DNA of 64,000 bases from contig NZ_CP147407.1 of the NCBI RefSeq assembly GCF_037201815.1, positions 3,914,723-3,978,722 of the forward strand. The letters are read 5' to 3'. The position numbers and the translations under genes were made by a program. The number at the start of each line of letters is the position of its first letter. Within the stretch, counting starts at the first letter, position 1. Below the pieces are notes generated by a model. That model was not told the DNA's origin. It made no database searches and worked only from the letters and a program-made list of their open reading frames with translations. This document shows, one piece after another, positions 25,684-34,528 of the stretch. Source of the stretch: Metabacillus sp. FJAT-52054 (GTDB lineage: Bacteria; Bacillota; Bacilli; Bacillales; Bacillaceae).

Positions 25684-27321
25684 ATGAAGAGTTTATTTTC
25701 ATTTGATTTCTGGCAAAAGTTCGGTAAAGCACTTATGGTAGTGGTTGCCGTTATGCCTGCTGCCGGAATCATGATTTCTTTAGGGAAATTAGTAGCGATG
25801 ATCGGAGGGGACGTCACCCTTGTCATGACCATCGCACGAGTAATGGAGGATATCGGATGGGCGATCATCACGAATCTTCACATTTTATTTGCAGTAGCCA
25901 TTGGGGGATCCTGGGCTAAAGAACGTGCCGGCGGTGCCTTTGCTGCCCTAATCGCATTCGTTCTAATTAACCGGATCACTGGTGCGATCTTCGGAGTAAA
26001 CGCTGCCATGTTCGATGATCCGAACGCAGTAGTAAACTCATTGTTTGGACAAGATCTTCTTGTAAAAGATTATTTCACATCAGTACTTGGAGCTCCGGCC
26101 CTTAACATGGGAGTTTTCGTTGGAATCATTTCCGGTTTCCTCGGAGCGAACCTGTTCAATAAATATTACAACTACAGCAAATTGCCTGATGCTCTTGCTT
26201 TCTTCAACGGAAAACGTTTTGTACCGTTCGCTGTTATCGGCGGATCTGTCATTACTGCAATCGTCCTGTCTCTTGTATGGCCTTTCGTTCAAGGTTTGCT
26301 GAATGACTTCGGTAAATGGATTGCATCTTCTAAAGATACTGCACCAATCATTGCACCATTCATCTTTGGGACACTTGAGCGTCTGCTCCTTCCTTTCGGA
26401 TTGCACCACATGCTCACGGTTCCGATGAACTATACTGCTCTTGGCGGAACGTACACCGTTCTGACTGGATCAAGCGCAGGAACAGTCGTTTCCGGTCAAG
26501 ATCCGCTATGGCTTGCTTGGATTGCTGACTTGAACAACTACCTGGCTGCTGGAAACCAGGCTGGATACGAAAAACTATTGAACGACGTTCACCCTGCCCG
26601 CTTTAAAGTAGGACAAATGATTCTTTCAACTGCTTCTTTGATCGGTATCGCTTATGCCATGTACCGCAATGTTGATAAAGACAAGCGCAAAAAATATAAA
26701 TCCATGTTCCTTTCTGCAGGTCTTGCCGTATTCCTTACTGGTGTAACAGAACCGATTGAATTCATGTTCATGTTTGCTGCACCGCTATTGTATGTTGTTT
26801 ATGCCATTACAACAGGACTTGCATTCGCACTGGCTGATATCATCAACCTGCGCGTCCACTCTTTCGGATTCATCGAGCTGTTGACTCGTACGCCGATGAT
26901 TTTCAAAGCTGGATTATGGATGGATTTCGTCAACTTTATTATTGCATGTGTTGTGTTCTTCGGACTGAATTTCGGAGTGGCCCATTTCCTAATCAAACGC
27001 TTCAACTTCCCTACACCGGGACGCAACGGAAACTACATCGACAACGAAGATAGCGAAAAAACTGGCGGAGCTGTACAAGAAGGTTCCCTTGCCCCTGCCA
27101 TCATCGAGCTACTAGGCGGAAAATCCAACATTACGGATGTAGATGCCTGCATGACACGCCTTCGCGTGACGGTTAAAGACTCATCTCTTGTTGCCGGCGA
27201 AGGTAAATGGAAAGAACAAGGCGCACTTGGCCTGATTGTTAAAGACAAAGGTGTACAAGCTATCTACGGACCAAAAGCAGACGTCATCAAATCTGATATC
27301 CAGGATTTACTGGGAGCATAA
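25684..27321 (+). CDS. PTS transporter subunit IICB (glucose/maltose/glucoside group)
   Basis: A 545-residue phosphotransferase permease. The IIC domain (about 1-440) starts FWQKFGKALMVVVAVMPAAGIMISLG and includes the conserved GVTEPIEFMFMF; the IIB domain (about 465-545) has the phosphorylated Cys in DVDACMTRLRV. No IIA domain is fused, so a separate IIA (for example of the glucose type) must phosphorylate it. The ATG at 25684 follows GAGGAGGAGC. Substrate is unclear. It is cotranscribed with the EEP-family gene, whose ATG is two bases after the stop. Confidence 0.9.
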   Translation: MKSLFSFDFWQKFGKALMVVVAVMPAAGIMISLGKLVAMIGGDVTLVMTIARVMEDIGWAIITNLHILFAVAIGGSWAKERAGGAFAALIAFVLINRITGAIFGVNAAMFDDPNAVVNSLFGQDLLVKDYFTSVLGAPALNMGVFVGIISGFLGANLFNKYYNYSKLPDALAFFNGKRFVPFAVIGGSVITAIVLSLVWPFVQGLLNDFGKWIASSKDTAPIIAPFIFGTLERLLLPFGLHHMLTVPMNYTALGGTYTVLTGSSAGTVVSGQDPLWLAWIADLNNYLAAGNQAGYEKLLNDVHPARFKVGQMILSTASLIGIAYAMYRNVDKDKRKKYKSMFLSAGLAVFLTGVTEPIEFMFMFAAPLLYVVYAITTGLAFALADIINLRVHSFGFIELLTRTPMIFKAGLWMDFVNFIIACVVFFGLNFGVAHFLIKRFNFPTPGRNGNYIDNEDSEKTGGAVQEGSLAPAIIELLGGKSNITDVDACMTRLRVTVKDSSLVAGEGKWKEQGALGLIVKDKGVQAIYGPKADVIKSDIQDLLGA

Positions 27322-27322
27322 T

Positions 27323-28114
27323 ATGAAATTGCTGACTCTTAACTGCCATGCCTGGATCGAAGAGAACCAAATGGAAAAGATAAGAACTCTAGCGAAAACA
27401 ATCGCCGAAAAAGACTATGACGTTATTGCGCTTCAGGAAGTGAATCAGTCTATAAATGAAGAAACGGCATTTGGCCTTGTAAAAAAAGATAATTATGCCG
27501 TCGTTCTTCTTGATGAACTCGACAAGCTCGGTGTCCATGGATATGAGCTTCACTGGGGCCAATCACACATCGGCTACGATATTTATGAGGAAGGTTCGGC
27601 CATGCTGTCGAAATTCCCAATCAGGGAAACTCATTCCTTCCTTATAACAAACAGTACAGACACGGCCTATTGGAAGACGAGACGGATTGTCGGGATAACG
27701 GTTGAAGCTGAAGGAGAGCTGATCTCCTTCTACTCCTGCCACCTCGGCTGGTGGGATGATGCAGAAGAGCCATTTAAAGAGCAGGCTGTATCTCTCCTCC
27801 GTCAGGTTCATAAAGAACACCGTTTCTTCCTGATGGGTGACTTCAACAATAACGCCCACATTGAAGGTGAAGGCTATGACTACTTAAAAAGCCAGGGCCT
27901 CCTGGATACGTATGAACTCGCTGAAGAAAAAGACAGCGGCATCACTGTTCCAGGAAAAATAGCCGGATGGGAAGAAAATGAAAACCCGCTTCGAATCGAT
28001 TTGATTTTAACCAATCAGCCACTCAGGGTAATGCGTTCTGCCGTGATCTTTAACGGGGTGAATAAGGCTGTTGTATCGGATCATTTTGGAGTGGAAATCG
28101 AGATCACAATATAA
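27323..28114 (+). CDS. Endonuclease/exonuclease/phosphatase (EEP) family hydrolase
   Basis: A 263-residue EEP-fold metal-dependent hydrolase: KLLTLNCHAW at the N terminus, the metal-binding Glu in ALQEVNQ, the MGDFNN motif near residue 170, and the terminal catalytic SDHFGVE. No signal peptide, hence cytoplasmic. EEP enzymes cleave phosphodiesters or phosphomonoesters. Translation is coupled to the PTS permease upstream, so a sugar-phosphate or related phosphate ester is a plausible substrate; this is inference. The start at 27323 is fixed by the adjacent PTS stop and GGGAG. Confidence 0.85.
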   Translation: MKLLTLNCHAWIEENQMEKIRTLAKTIAEKDYDVIALQEVNQSINEETAFGLVKKDNYAVVLLDELDKLGVHGYELHWGQSHIGYDIYEEGSAMLSKFPIRETHSFLITNSTDTAYWKTRRIVGITVEAEGELISFYSCHLGWWDDAEEPFKEQAVSLLRQVHKEHRFFLMGDFNNNAHIEGEGYDYLKSQGLLDTYELAEEKDSGITVPGKIAGWEENENPLRIDLILTNQPLRVMRSAVIFNGVNKAVVSDHFGVEIEITI

Positions 28115-28127
28115 TATAGAAGGAAAG

Positions 28128-28162
28128 CGGTCTGCAGAATGTTCTGCGGGCCGTTTTTTTTT
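28128..28162 (+). terminator. Terminator of the PTS-EEP operon
   Basis: CGGTCTGCAGAA pairs with TTCTGCGGGCCG (12 bp with two G-U pairs), followed by T9. Confidence 0.9.
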
Positions 28163-28193
28163 ATGGGTAAGGGAGGCTGGTGCAGCTGTAGTT

Positions 28194-28399
28194 CGCTTGG
28201 CATCACACTCCTTTTCCACCTTTGCCTGGCATTCTTGCCTGGCATCACACGCTTTTCCATCTTTGCCTGGCATTCTTGCCTGGCATCACACCCCTTTTCC
28301 ATCTTAGCCTGGCATTCTTGCCTGGCATCACACCACTTTTTCATTTTGCCTGGCATTCTTGCCTCGCATCGCACCCCTTTTCCCACATTGCCTGGCATC
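28194..28399. repeat. TGCCTGGCAT array B, 41-42 bp period
   Basis: Cores start at 28194 (degenerate), 28223, 28236, 28264, 28277, 28306, 28319, 28347, 28360 and 28389: alternating spacings of 13 and 28-29 bases, so each 41-42 bp unit carries two cores (…GGCATTC, then …GGCATCACAC) and a pyrimidine-rich CCTTTTCCATCT. It fills the gap between two convergent terminators. Frames running through it on either strand encode only repetitive peptides without ribosome-binding sites. Confidence 0.9.
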
Positions 28400-28426
28400 A
28401 CAACAACCAACACAGTCACCACCACC

Positions 28427-28461
28427 AAAAAAAACCGGGCTCCCAAAAGGAAGACCGGTTT
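28427..28461 (-). terminator. Terminator of the RND exporter gene
   Basis: On the minus strand AAACCGG...CCGGTTT arms (28433-28461) with an interior imperfect pairing, followed by T8, just past the stop at 28468. Confidence 0.8.
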
Positions 28462-28467
28462 TTCCAT

Positions 28468-31400
28468 TTATTCTTCTATTCCTGTCTTTTTCCGAAACTT
28501 ACTAAAGACCTCATACACAATCGGTACAATCAAAAGGGTAAGGAGTGTTGAACTAGTCAAACCGCCAATAACGGTGATTCCAAGTCCTTTGGAGATCAGG
28601 CCGCTTCCTTCGAGTCCGAGTGCCAGTGGTGCAAGTGCTCCAATCGTGGCAATGGCAGTCATGAGGATTGGTCTTAGACGGGTTGTTCCGGCCTCGAGGA
28701 TCGCCTCGCGGGTTGGGATTCCCTCTTTTTCTTTATGGATGACGCGGTCAATCAGGACGATCGCGTTTGTTACAACGATTCCAATGAGCATCAGTGCTCC
28801 GATCATAGAGGAGATACTGATCGTTTCTCCTGCAATGTATAATCCGGCGAGTGCTCCGATTACAGTGAAAGGCAGGGAGAACAGAATCGCAAATGGCGCG
28901 AGGCCGCCGCCAAACGTAATGACGAGAATCAGATAGACGATCGCAATGGCTGCAAGCATCGCAAGTCCAAGCTGGGAGAAGGACTCCTGGATGTCTTCGC
29001 TTACTCCACCCATTGAAAGATCGACTCCGGATGGCTGCTTCACATCATTTATTTTTTCTTGAACGGCTGCTGATACCTTCCCTACATCATCCGCTTTGAT
29101 ATCTCCGGATACGGAGACGCTGATTTTTCCATCACGCCGGGAGATGGTATCAGAGGTGGAACCTTCTTTCACCTCAACAACATCTTTAATGGCGACTTCC
29201 TTTCCTAGAGAGGAAGCGACTTTTTTGTTCGTCAAATCTTGAATGTCTTCCAGCTTTTCTTCTTCAGCCTGCAGATAGACATTTACATCTTTTCCATCTT
29301 TTTTAATGGTGGTTACAATTGGACGCTTTGTTTCCTGGCTTAGCTCCATACCGATTTGACCGGCAGTGAGGCCGAGCTCGCTAAGCTTTTTCTGGTCAGC
29401 AACGAGCGTAAATTCTTCATATGTCTTGGACAATCCGCTCTTCACATTTTCAAGATCGCTATTGTCTTTAAGAATTTTTTCAACGTCTGCTACAACCGGC
29501 TTGATGTCATCAATATTTTCGCCATTGACAGACACTTCAAGTGAATTGCTGCTGCCGCCTGAGGAGAAGCTTTGGGAAGCCCATTCTCCTTTTGGCGTCC
29601 TTTTTTGGAGATCCTCGATGACCTTTTCTTTTTCAGCCTCGAAATTTTCAGTGTCATCTTTATATTGAACAAAGAAGAGCGCTTGGTTTTGAGCTCCCGG
29701 ATTCATCGGGTTTTCTCCGCCAAGAGAATATTGAATCGTCTCTGCCCCTTTGCGACCGTCAAAATATTTTTCTGCATCAAGGGCAATTTTTTCTGACTCT
29801 TCACGGGTTTGTCCAGGTTCAGGATTGTATGTCGCCATCACCATTTTCTCCTCTTCATCCGGAAGGAAGCTGACTCCAATCAGAGGAACCAATGCAAGGC
29901 TTCCGACAAGCAGCAGGATGGCAATACCTGATGTGATCCATTTATGATTCAGGGACCAGTTTAGGACTCTTCTGTAAAAGCCTGATAGTTTTCCTGGCTT
30001 TTCTTCTTCTTTATGATGCTTCTCGTTTACTCCCTTTTTGAAGAAGGAGTGAGCCAGCATTGGTACGAGAGTGACTGCCACCAATAAAGAGGCAAGCAGC
30101 GAGAACACAATGGTAAGCGCAAAAGGAAGGAACAGTTCACCAATCATTCCTTTTACGAGACCAAGCGGAAGGAAAACCGCAATTGTCACAATTGTGGAGG
30201 ACATAATTGGGATAAACATTTCCTTTGTAGCGGATTTAATCAGCTCCGCTCCTTTAAGCGGCTCCCCTTTGAGAGACATTCTTCTGAAGATGTTTTCTAT
30301 AACCACAATGGAGTCATCGACTACCCGTCCAATCGCGACAGTCATTGCACCAAGCGTCATTATGTTTAGAGTAATATCCATCTGATTCAATATCAGTACC
30401 GCAATCAGCAAGGAAAGCGGAATGGAAATGACAGAAATAATGGTTGTCCGGATATTCCTTAAAAATAAGAGAATGATCAGGACTGCAAATCCAGCCCCAA
30501 ACAATGCTTTGCTCAGCATCGTATTAACGGATTTTTCAATTGGTTCTCCCTGGTCAAAGGTCGATGTAAAATGAACGCCCGGATAGTCTTTTTCTAATGC
30601 TTTCACCTGTTTTTCAACAGCATTAACGACATCTACCGTATTGGCATCCTCTGATTTGATGACCTGGAAGCCGATGGATTCCTGACCGTTTGTACGTGAA
30701 ATCGATTCTGCCTTACCGACTATCTTAATGTCTGCCAGCTCACTAAGCTTAACTGTAGGAAGCTTGGCGGGCTGAGCAGCTTCAGGCTGTGCCTGTGGCG
30801 GCTGTCCTGCTGCACCTTGCTGCGGCGGAGCTTGGCCGCTGCCCTGCTGAGGTGAAGTTTGTGCATTTCCTTGCTGAGGTGATGCCTGTGCACCTCCCTG
30901 CTGCTGACCCGGTCCTTGCTGTGCTGGAGCTTGCTGGGCGGACGAGCTTTGAGGGACAGCTGGTATCTCCATATTTTTCAAATCATCGATTGTGGATATA
31001 TTTCCATCAACAACGACCGATTTTTCTGTATTTCCAAACGTGTAAAGACCAAGCGGGGATGTGACATCCGAGCCTTTAATCATATTTTGAACGGTTTCTT
31101 CATTAAGGCCGTATTTTTTAAGCTGATCCTGTTTGAAGACAAGCTGTGCCTCTTCTACCTGCTGGCCTGTCAGCTGGACAGAACCGACGCCTTCCAAGCC
31201 TTCGAAGGATGGCAGCATTTCTTCCTCTGCCTTTTTCGTGAGCTCTTGCAATGATTCTTTGTCGCTTGAAGCACTTAGAACAATGACAGGGAATGCGTTC
31301 AGACTAAGCCGGGAAACTTCAGGTTCTTCAACTCCATCGGGCAATTCCAATGAACTTAAAGCATCCTCTGCTTCCTGCTTTGCTTCGTCCATATCCTTTT

Positions 31401-31695
31401 CATACCCGTATTCGATTTGCAGGGATGAGACGTTCTGGAAGGAGGACGAGCTGACTGTGCTGACTCCATTTAAGTTCTGAAGCTTTTTCTCCATCGGCTC
31501 AGACAGTTTGTCAGCCACCTGCTGGGGAGTAGCTCCAGGATAAACCGCAGTAACGGTTAAGAGCGGAGTATTAATGTTGGGGATCGTTTCAAGCTTCATA
31601 TTCAGCCCGGAATACAGGCCTGCTGCGGTTACGATAATGGTAAGCAGCCATACGGCAAATTTATTTTTTAATGAAAAGCCGATTATTCGATTCAT
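28468..31695 (-). CDS. RND family efflux transporter, SwrC/AcrB-like
   Basis: A 1075-residue RND permease with the usual 12-helix plan: one N-terminal helix, a large extracytoplasmic loop, helices 2-6, and a repeat of that pattern. ATPQQVADKLSEPMEKKLQ, the helix-4 proton-relay motif VGRVVDDSIVVIEN-type (here IGRVVDDSIVVIENIFRRM) and the second-half IGALMLIGIVVTNAIVLIDR are clear. Closest in kind to B. subtilis SwrC (YerP), a surfactin/drug exporter that works without an outer membrane. Residues about 248-310 form a Gln/Pro/Gly/Ala-rich insertion in the first loop. GGAGGAC precedes the ATG. A divergent TetR gene shares overlapping promoters and operators. Confidence 0.93.
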   Translation of the reverse strand: MNRIIGFSLKNKFAVWLLTIIVTAAGLYSGLNMKLETIPNINTPLLTVTAVYPGATPQQVADKLSEPMEKKLQNLNGVSTVSSSSFQNVSSLQIEYGYEKDMDEAKQEAEDALSSLELPDGVEEPEVSRLSLNAFPVIVLSASSDKESLQELTKKAEEEMLPSFEGLEGVGSVQLTGQQVEEAQLVFKQDQLKKYGLNEETVQNMIKGSDVTSPLGLYTFGNTEKSVVVDGNISTIDDLKNMEIPAVPQSSSAQQAPAQQGPGQQQGGAQASPQQGNAQTSPQQGSGQAPPQQGAAGQPPQAQPEAAQPAKLPTVKLSELADIKIVGKAESISRTNGQESIGFQVIKSEDANTVDVVNAVEKQVKALEKDYPGVHFTSTFDQGEPIEKSVNTMLSKALFGAGFAVLIILLFLRNIRTTIISVISIPLSLLIAVLILNQMDITLNIMTLGAMTVAIGRVVDDSIVVIENIFRRMSLKGEPLKGAELIKSATKEMFIPIMSSTIVTIAVFLPLGLVKGMIGELFLPFALTIVFSLLASLLVAVTLVPMLAHSFFKKGVNEKHHKEEEKPGKLSGFYRRVLNWSLNHKWITSGIAILLLVGSLALVPLIGVSFLPDEEEKMVMATYNPEPGQTREESEKIALDAEKYFDGRKGAETIQYSLGGENPMNPGAQNQALFFVQYKDDTENFEAEKEKVIEDLQKRTPKGEWASQSFSSGGSSNSLEVSVNGENIDDIKPVVADVEKILKDNSDLENVKSGLSKTYEEFTLVADQKKLSELGLTAGQIGMELSQETKRPIVTTIKKDGKDVNVYLQAEEEKLEDIQDLTNKKVASSLGKEVAIKDVVEVKEGSTSDTISRRDGKISVSVSGDIKADDVGKVSAAVQEKINDVKQPSGVDLSMGGVSEDIQESFSQLGLAMLAAIAIVYLILVITFGGGLAPFAILFSLPFTVIGALAGLYIAGETISISSMIGALMLIGIVVTNAIVLIDRVIHKEKEGIPTREAILEAGTTRLRPILMTAIATIGALAPLALGLEGSGLISKGLGITVIGGLTSSTLLTLLIVPIVYEVFSKFRKKTGIEE

Positions 31696-31714
31696 TGCTG
31701 TCCTCCTATGTAAA

Positions 31715-31743
31715 TTGACTGGTCGGTCATAACCACCTATAAT
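31715..31743 (+). promoter_or_regulatory. Promoter of the TetR gene (divergent pair)
   Basis: TTGACT (31715-31720), 17 bases, TATAAT (31738-31743). The -35 and spacer lie inside the operator at 31716-31729. Confidence 0.8.
31716..31729. promoter_or_regulatory. TetR operator, site 1
   Basis: TGACTGGTCGGTCA, an imperfect palindrome. Its reverse complement matches site 2 (TGACCGAATAGTCA at 31749-31762) at 12 of 14 positions. Confidence 0.7.
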
Positions 31744-31769
31744 ATAACTGACCGAATAGTCATAGTCAA
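31741..31769 (-). promoter_or_regulatory. Promoter of the RND exporter gene (divergent pair)
   Basis: On the minus strand TTGACT (31764-31769), 17 bases, TATATT (31741-31746). It overlaps the -10 region of the TetR promoter, and its spacer contains operator site 2. Confidence 0.8.
31749..31762. promoter_or_regulatory. TetR operator, site 2
   Basis: TGACCGAATAGTCA, inside the spacer of the exporter promoter. The two sites are 33 bases apart centre to centre, on about the same helical face. Confidence 0.7.
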
Positions 31770-31826
31770 TGGATATGATGTGAACAAATGAACAAACTGC
31801 CAGATATACTCCGGGGAGCGACGAGC

Positions 31827-32681
31827 ATGAATGAAAAAGAAATGATCATTATGGATGAAGCCATTAAATTATTTGCAGAAAAGGGATTCCGTGCGGCTTC
31901 TATACAAGAAATTGCTACAGCAAGCGGCATTTCGAAAGGTGCTTTTTATCTGCATTTTAAATCAAAGGAAGCCCTGCTGCTTTCTATCCTGCAGCATCAT
32001 CACCAGCAATTTGAAGAACAGGTGGCGCTGATTGAAAAAAAGGAACTGAATTCAAGGGAGAAGTTTACTGAATGGATGTCGCTTACCTTTGATGAAATCT
32101 CCAAACACCGCGAATTTATTATTACCCAGATCAGGGAACAAACTGTCCCGTTTAATAAAGAGATTGAAAACTTTTTCCGCCAGAAGGAGTGGGAAAGCTA
32201 TTTAATGTTCGAAAAAAATCTGCTCGGAATGTATGGAGAAGAGATCCGGCCGTTTTTGGGAGATTTGATCATCCTTGCAAAAGGAATGGTCCGGTCTTAT
32301 CTTGAACTGATTATCTTTGACGTGCTGCATTTCGACCGGTCTCAATTAGCTTCCTTCCTGCTTGAGCGGATGGATCACCTTGTGAAAGGCTTTTTCAAAA
32401 GCGAGCTCGCTCCCATTGTTTCCGGACAATCCATAAAGGTCATGTGGAAATCCATTCGCACAGCAAAGCTCGGATCTGTTGAATACGTTCTTGAAAAGCT
32501 TCAGGAGACAAGAAAATTGGCCAATGATAACGAGGACATCATGGTAACCTTAGATGTACTGGAGGAAGAGCTTCAAAGTGAACAGCTTCGAAAGCCCGTT
32601 GTTAAAGGGATGCTAACGAACTTAGAGCAGCAGGAAGCATTTAAAGAATTCGCAGGTACTGTCAGAAAGTACATTCTATAG
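31827..32681 (+). CDS. TetR family repressor of the RND exporter
   Basis: A 284-residue TetR protein, longer than most. The DNA-binding part is AIKLFAEKGFRAASIQEIATASGISKGAFYLHF in the first 50 residues; the long helical remainder should bind the inducer, probably an exporter substrate. B. subtilis swrC is likewise next to a TetR gene (swrB operon aside, yerO). The ATG at 31827 is preceded by GGGGAGCG; an upstream ATG at 31788 has no good site. Divergence from the exporter with shared operators implies autorepression plus exporter control. Confidence 0.88.
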   Translation: MNEKEMIIMDEAIKLFAEKGFRAASIQEIATASGISKGAFYLHFKSKEALLLSILQHHHQQFEEQVALIEKKELNSREKFTEWMSLTFDEISKHREFIITQIREQTVPFNKEIENFFRQKEWESYLMFEKNLLGMYGEEIRPFLGDLIILAKGMVRSYLELIIFDVLHFDRSQLASFLLERMDHLVKGFFKSELAPIVSGQSIKVMWKSIRTAKLGSVEYVLEKLQETRKLANDNEDIMVTLDVLEEELQSEQLRKPVVKGMLTNLEQQEAFKEFAGTVRKYIL

Positions 32682-32682
32682 C

Positions 32683-32714
32683 AAAAGGAGCCGCAAAAGC
32701 CGGCTCCTTTTTTT
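32683..32714. terminator. Bidirectional terminator between the TetR gene and the nuclease gene
   Basis: AAAGGAGCCG (32684-32693) pairs with CGGCTCCTTT (32701-32710), with T-rich tracts on both strands. Confidence 0.88.
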
Positions 32715-32720
32715 AATCTA

Positions 32721-33911
32721 TTAGTTAAATACCGTTGCCGCCCATTCAGGGTGATCAATGAATGGATTGCGGTTATGCTGATAATCGTTGTAAATGACGT
32801 CATTGCGGTGGCGTTCCCAATCACTTACAGGATCCTGCTGATGCCATTGCAGAAGAACGGATTTCTTACCCATATAAGGAGCAGATCCATTGTTCACACT
32901 CTCATTCAGCTCAAGATTCGGTTCGCCGCTGTCGCCTTCATAACGGACAGCCATGTAGAAGATCATACGTGCTACATCACCTTTAACTTCGTCGCGAGGC
33001 TCCCATGAATCGCTGTCGAAATAGTTTCCAAGTGCTTCTGAGTGCTGGGATCCGCCGTTATCAAAATCCAGGTTTCCTCTTGAGCTATTTACGGAAACAT
33101 CTGTCGGACGAAGATGATGAATATCTGTTCCCGGTCCCATTGCTGTTCCAAAGTCGCCGTGCGATTTTGCCCATACATGTTCGCGGTTCCAATCGTTTAC
33201 ATTGCCGCCGTTTGTCATTTTGCTCTGTGAACGGCCTGTATATAAAAGAATGACATTATTTGAGTTAAGCGGGTCTTCATCAGTATGGCGCAATGCATCC
33301 CATACTGCGTCGTAAGAAAGCTCCGTGTGGTCATCAATAATATTGTGCAAAGCAGATTTTAGTGAAGCTCCTGTTTTACCAATGGCCGGATTGTAGTATG
33401 TGCCGTCATAAGGAGACGGAGTCGTTGTTCCGCCGCCGTCAGAGCCGCCGCCATCATCTGTAGGGACGGTCCCGCTTGCTTTTTCCATTTGAACAGGGCT
33501 TTTTAATCCTGCATGGGAAAAATAAGCAGATAGGCTGCCTGTTGCTTTTATTGCCTGGCCTTTTAAAGAAGGATTAGACTGAAGGCCGAACGTACTGCGG
33601 TAAGAAGTGGAAAGCTGAACATAAATCATATTGGCCGGGTTTGTTTCGCTTGGAGAATCCGCCAATGCCACTGCATAATCATTTGGATAGCTGCTCGTTA
33701 TAACAGTCGCTGCTGCTGTGGGCTGTCCCACTACATAGCCTTGAACTGTTTTGGAAGAACCATTTTGATTGCTTATTGCCTGTGAAACAGAGAATGGGCT
33801 TGCCCAAGTACCGCTTCCAGTGACGGCTTCCGTTTGTGCAGGCGCCAGCATAGAAAGGATGAAAATAAAGACAAAAGATAGCGAGATGAGTGGCTTTACT
33901 CTTTTTTTCAA
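32721..33911 (-). CDS. Secreted endonuclease I family nuclease
   Basis: A 396-residue exported protein: signal peptide (LKKRVKPLISLSFVFIFILSML, cleavage near APAQTEA), an N-terminal OB-like DUF6359 domain (about 40-150), a DDGGGSDGGGTTTP linker, and a C-terminal endonuclease I domain with NREHVWAKSHGD, DIHHLRPTD and SRGNLDFD motifs where the His/Asn metal site lies. It resembles B. subtilis Bsn (extracellular ribonuclease, about 288 residues) with an added N-terminal domain. The start is a TTG at 33911 behind AGGAGGA. It likely degrades external RNA/DNA for nutrients. Confidence 0.87.
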   Translation of the reverse strand: MKKRVKPLISLSFVFIFILSMLAPAQTEAVTGSGTWASPFSVSQAISNQNGSSKTVQGYVVGQPTAAATVITSSYPNDYAVALADSPSETNPANMIYVQLSTSYRSTFGLQSNPSLKGQAIKATGSLSAYFSHAGLKSPVQMEKASGTVPTDDGGGSDGGGTTTPSPYDGTYYNPAIGKTGASLKSALHNIIDDHTELSYDAVWDALRHTDEDPLNSNNVILLYTGRSQSKMTNGGNVNDWNREHVWAKSHGDFGTAMGPGTDIHHLRPTDVSVNSSRGNLDFDNGGSQHSEALGNYFDSDSWEPRDEVKGDVARMIFYMAVRYEGDSGEPNLELNESVNNGSAPYMGKKSVLLQWHQQDPVSDWERHRNDVIYNDYQHNRNPFIDHPEWAATVFN

Positions 33912-34106
33912 CGTCGTTCCTCCTGAGATTAAGTTCTCCCTGTATCCAATCGCCAAAGTTTTTCTCTTTTTCTAGTATTTTTCATTTCTATTATTTCTTT
34001 TTTCTGAATGGAGCCACAAGTTCCAATAGTAGCAATCCACTCAAGGCTAAAGTCCCGGATTTGCAGAGACTGTCGAAGATGATATGAAAATGAGGAAAAT
34101 ACAGAA

Positions 34107-34135
34107 TTTACATATTTTTCTGAATTAATTATAAT
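34107..34135 (+). promoter_or_regulatory. Promoter of ywcB-ywcA
   Basis: TTTACA (34107-34112), 17 bases, TATAAT (34130-34135), 40 bases before the TTG start. The remainder of 33912-34106 shows no further signal. Confidence 0.8.
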
Positions 34136-34174
34136 GAAGTGGATATAGACACTTGTCTAAAAGGAGGAAATGGA

Positions 34175-34519
34175 TTGGACATAAAAGAAGAGGCTCAAGT
34201 ACAAGCCGAAAGAAATAAGGGGGCACGCATTGACTATACGGCCATTGCTGAATCACCAGCCTTCCAGATTCTGCTCGCTAAAAAGAAGCAATTTATTTTG
34301 CCCTTATCTTTATTTTTCCTCGCATTTTATTTTACCCTGCCTGTTCTCACCGCTTATACAAAAGTTCTGAATAACCCTGCGATCGGAGCGATTAGCTGGG
34401 CATGGGTATTCGCTTTTGCCCAATTTATTATGACATGGGTTTTATGCTCTCTCTATTCCAAAAAAGCTGCTTCATTCGACGAAATGGTTGAAGAAATCCG
34501 CGAGGAAGCAAAACAATAG
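34175..34519 (+). CDS. ywcB: DUF485 membrane protein YwcB
   Basis: A 114-residue protein with a hydrophilic N terminus, the DUF485 sequence SPAFQILLAKKKQFILPLSLFFLAFYFTLPVLTAY-like (two membrane helices, about 48-70 and 82-105) and a Glu/Lys-rich tail. DUF485 proteins always accompany ActP-type acetate symporters and are thought to be their small partner. TTG start at 34175 behind AAGGAGG. Ten bases separate it from ywcA. Confidence 0.87.
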   Translation: MDIKEEAQVQAERNKGARIDYTAIAESPAFQILLAKKKQFILPLSLFFLAFYFTLPVLTAYTKVLNNPAIGAISWAWVFAFAQFIMTWVLCSLYSKKAASFDEMVEEIREEAKQ

Positions 34520-34528
34520 GAGGATTAT

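Noticed and set aside
27563-27859. 98-codon minus-strand frame within the EEP gene
   Set aside because: Antisense to a frame with complete catalytic motifs; no ribosome-binding site.
28081-28936. Open frames on both strands through the TGCCTGGCAT array
   Set aside because: They encode only repetitive peptides, overlap real genes or terminators and have no start signals.
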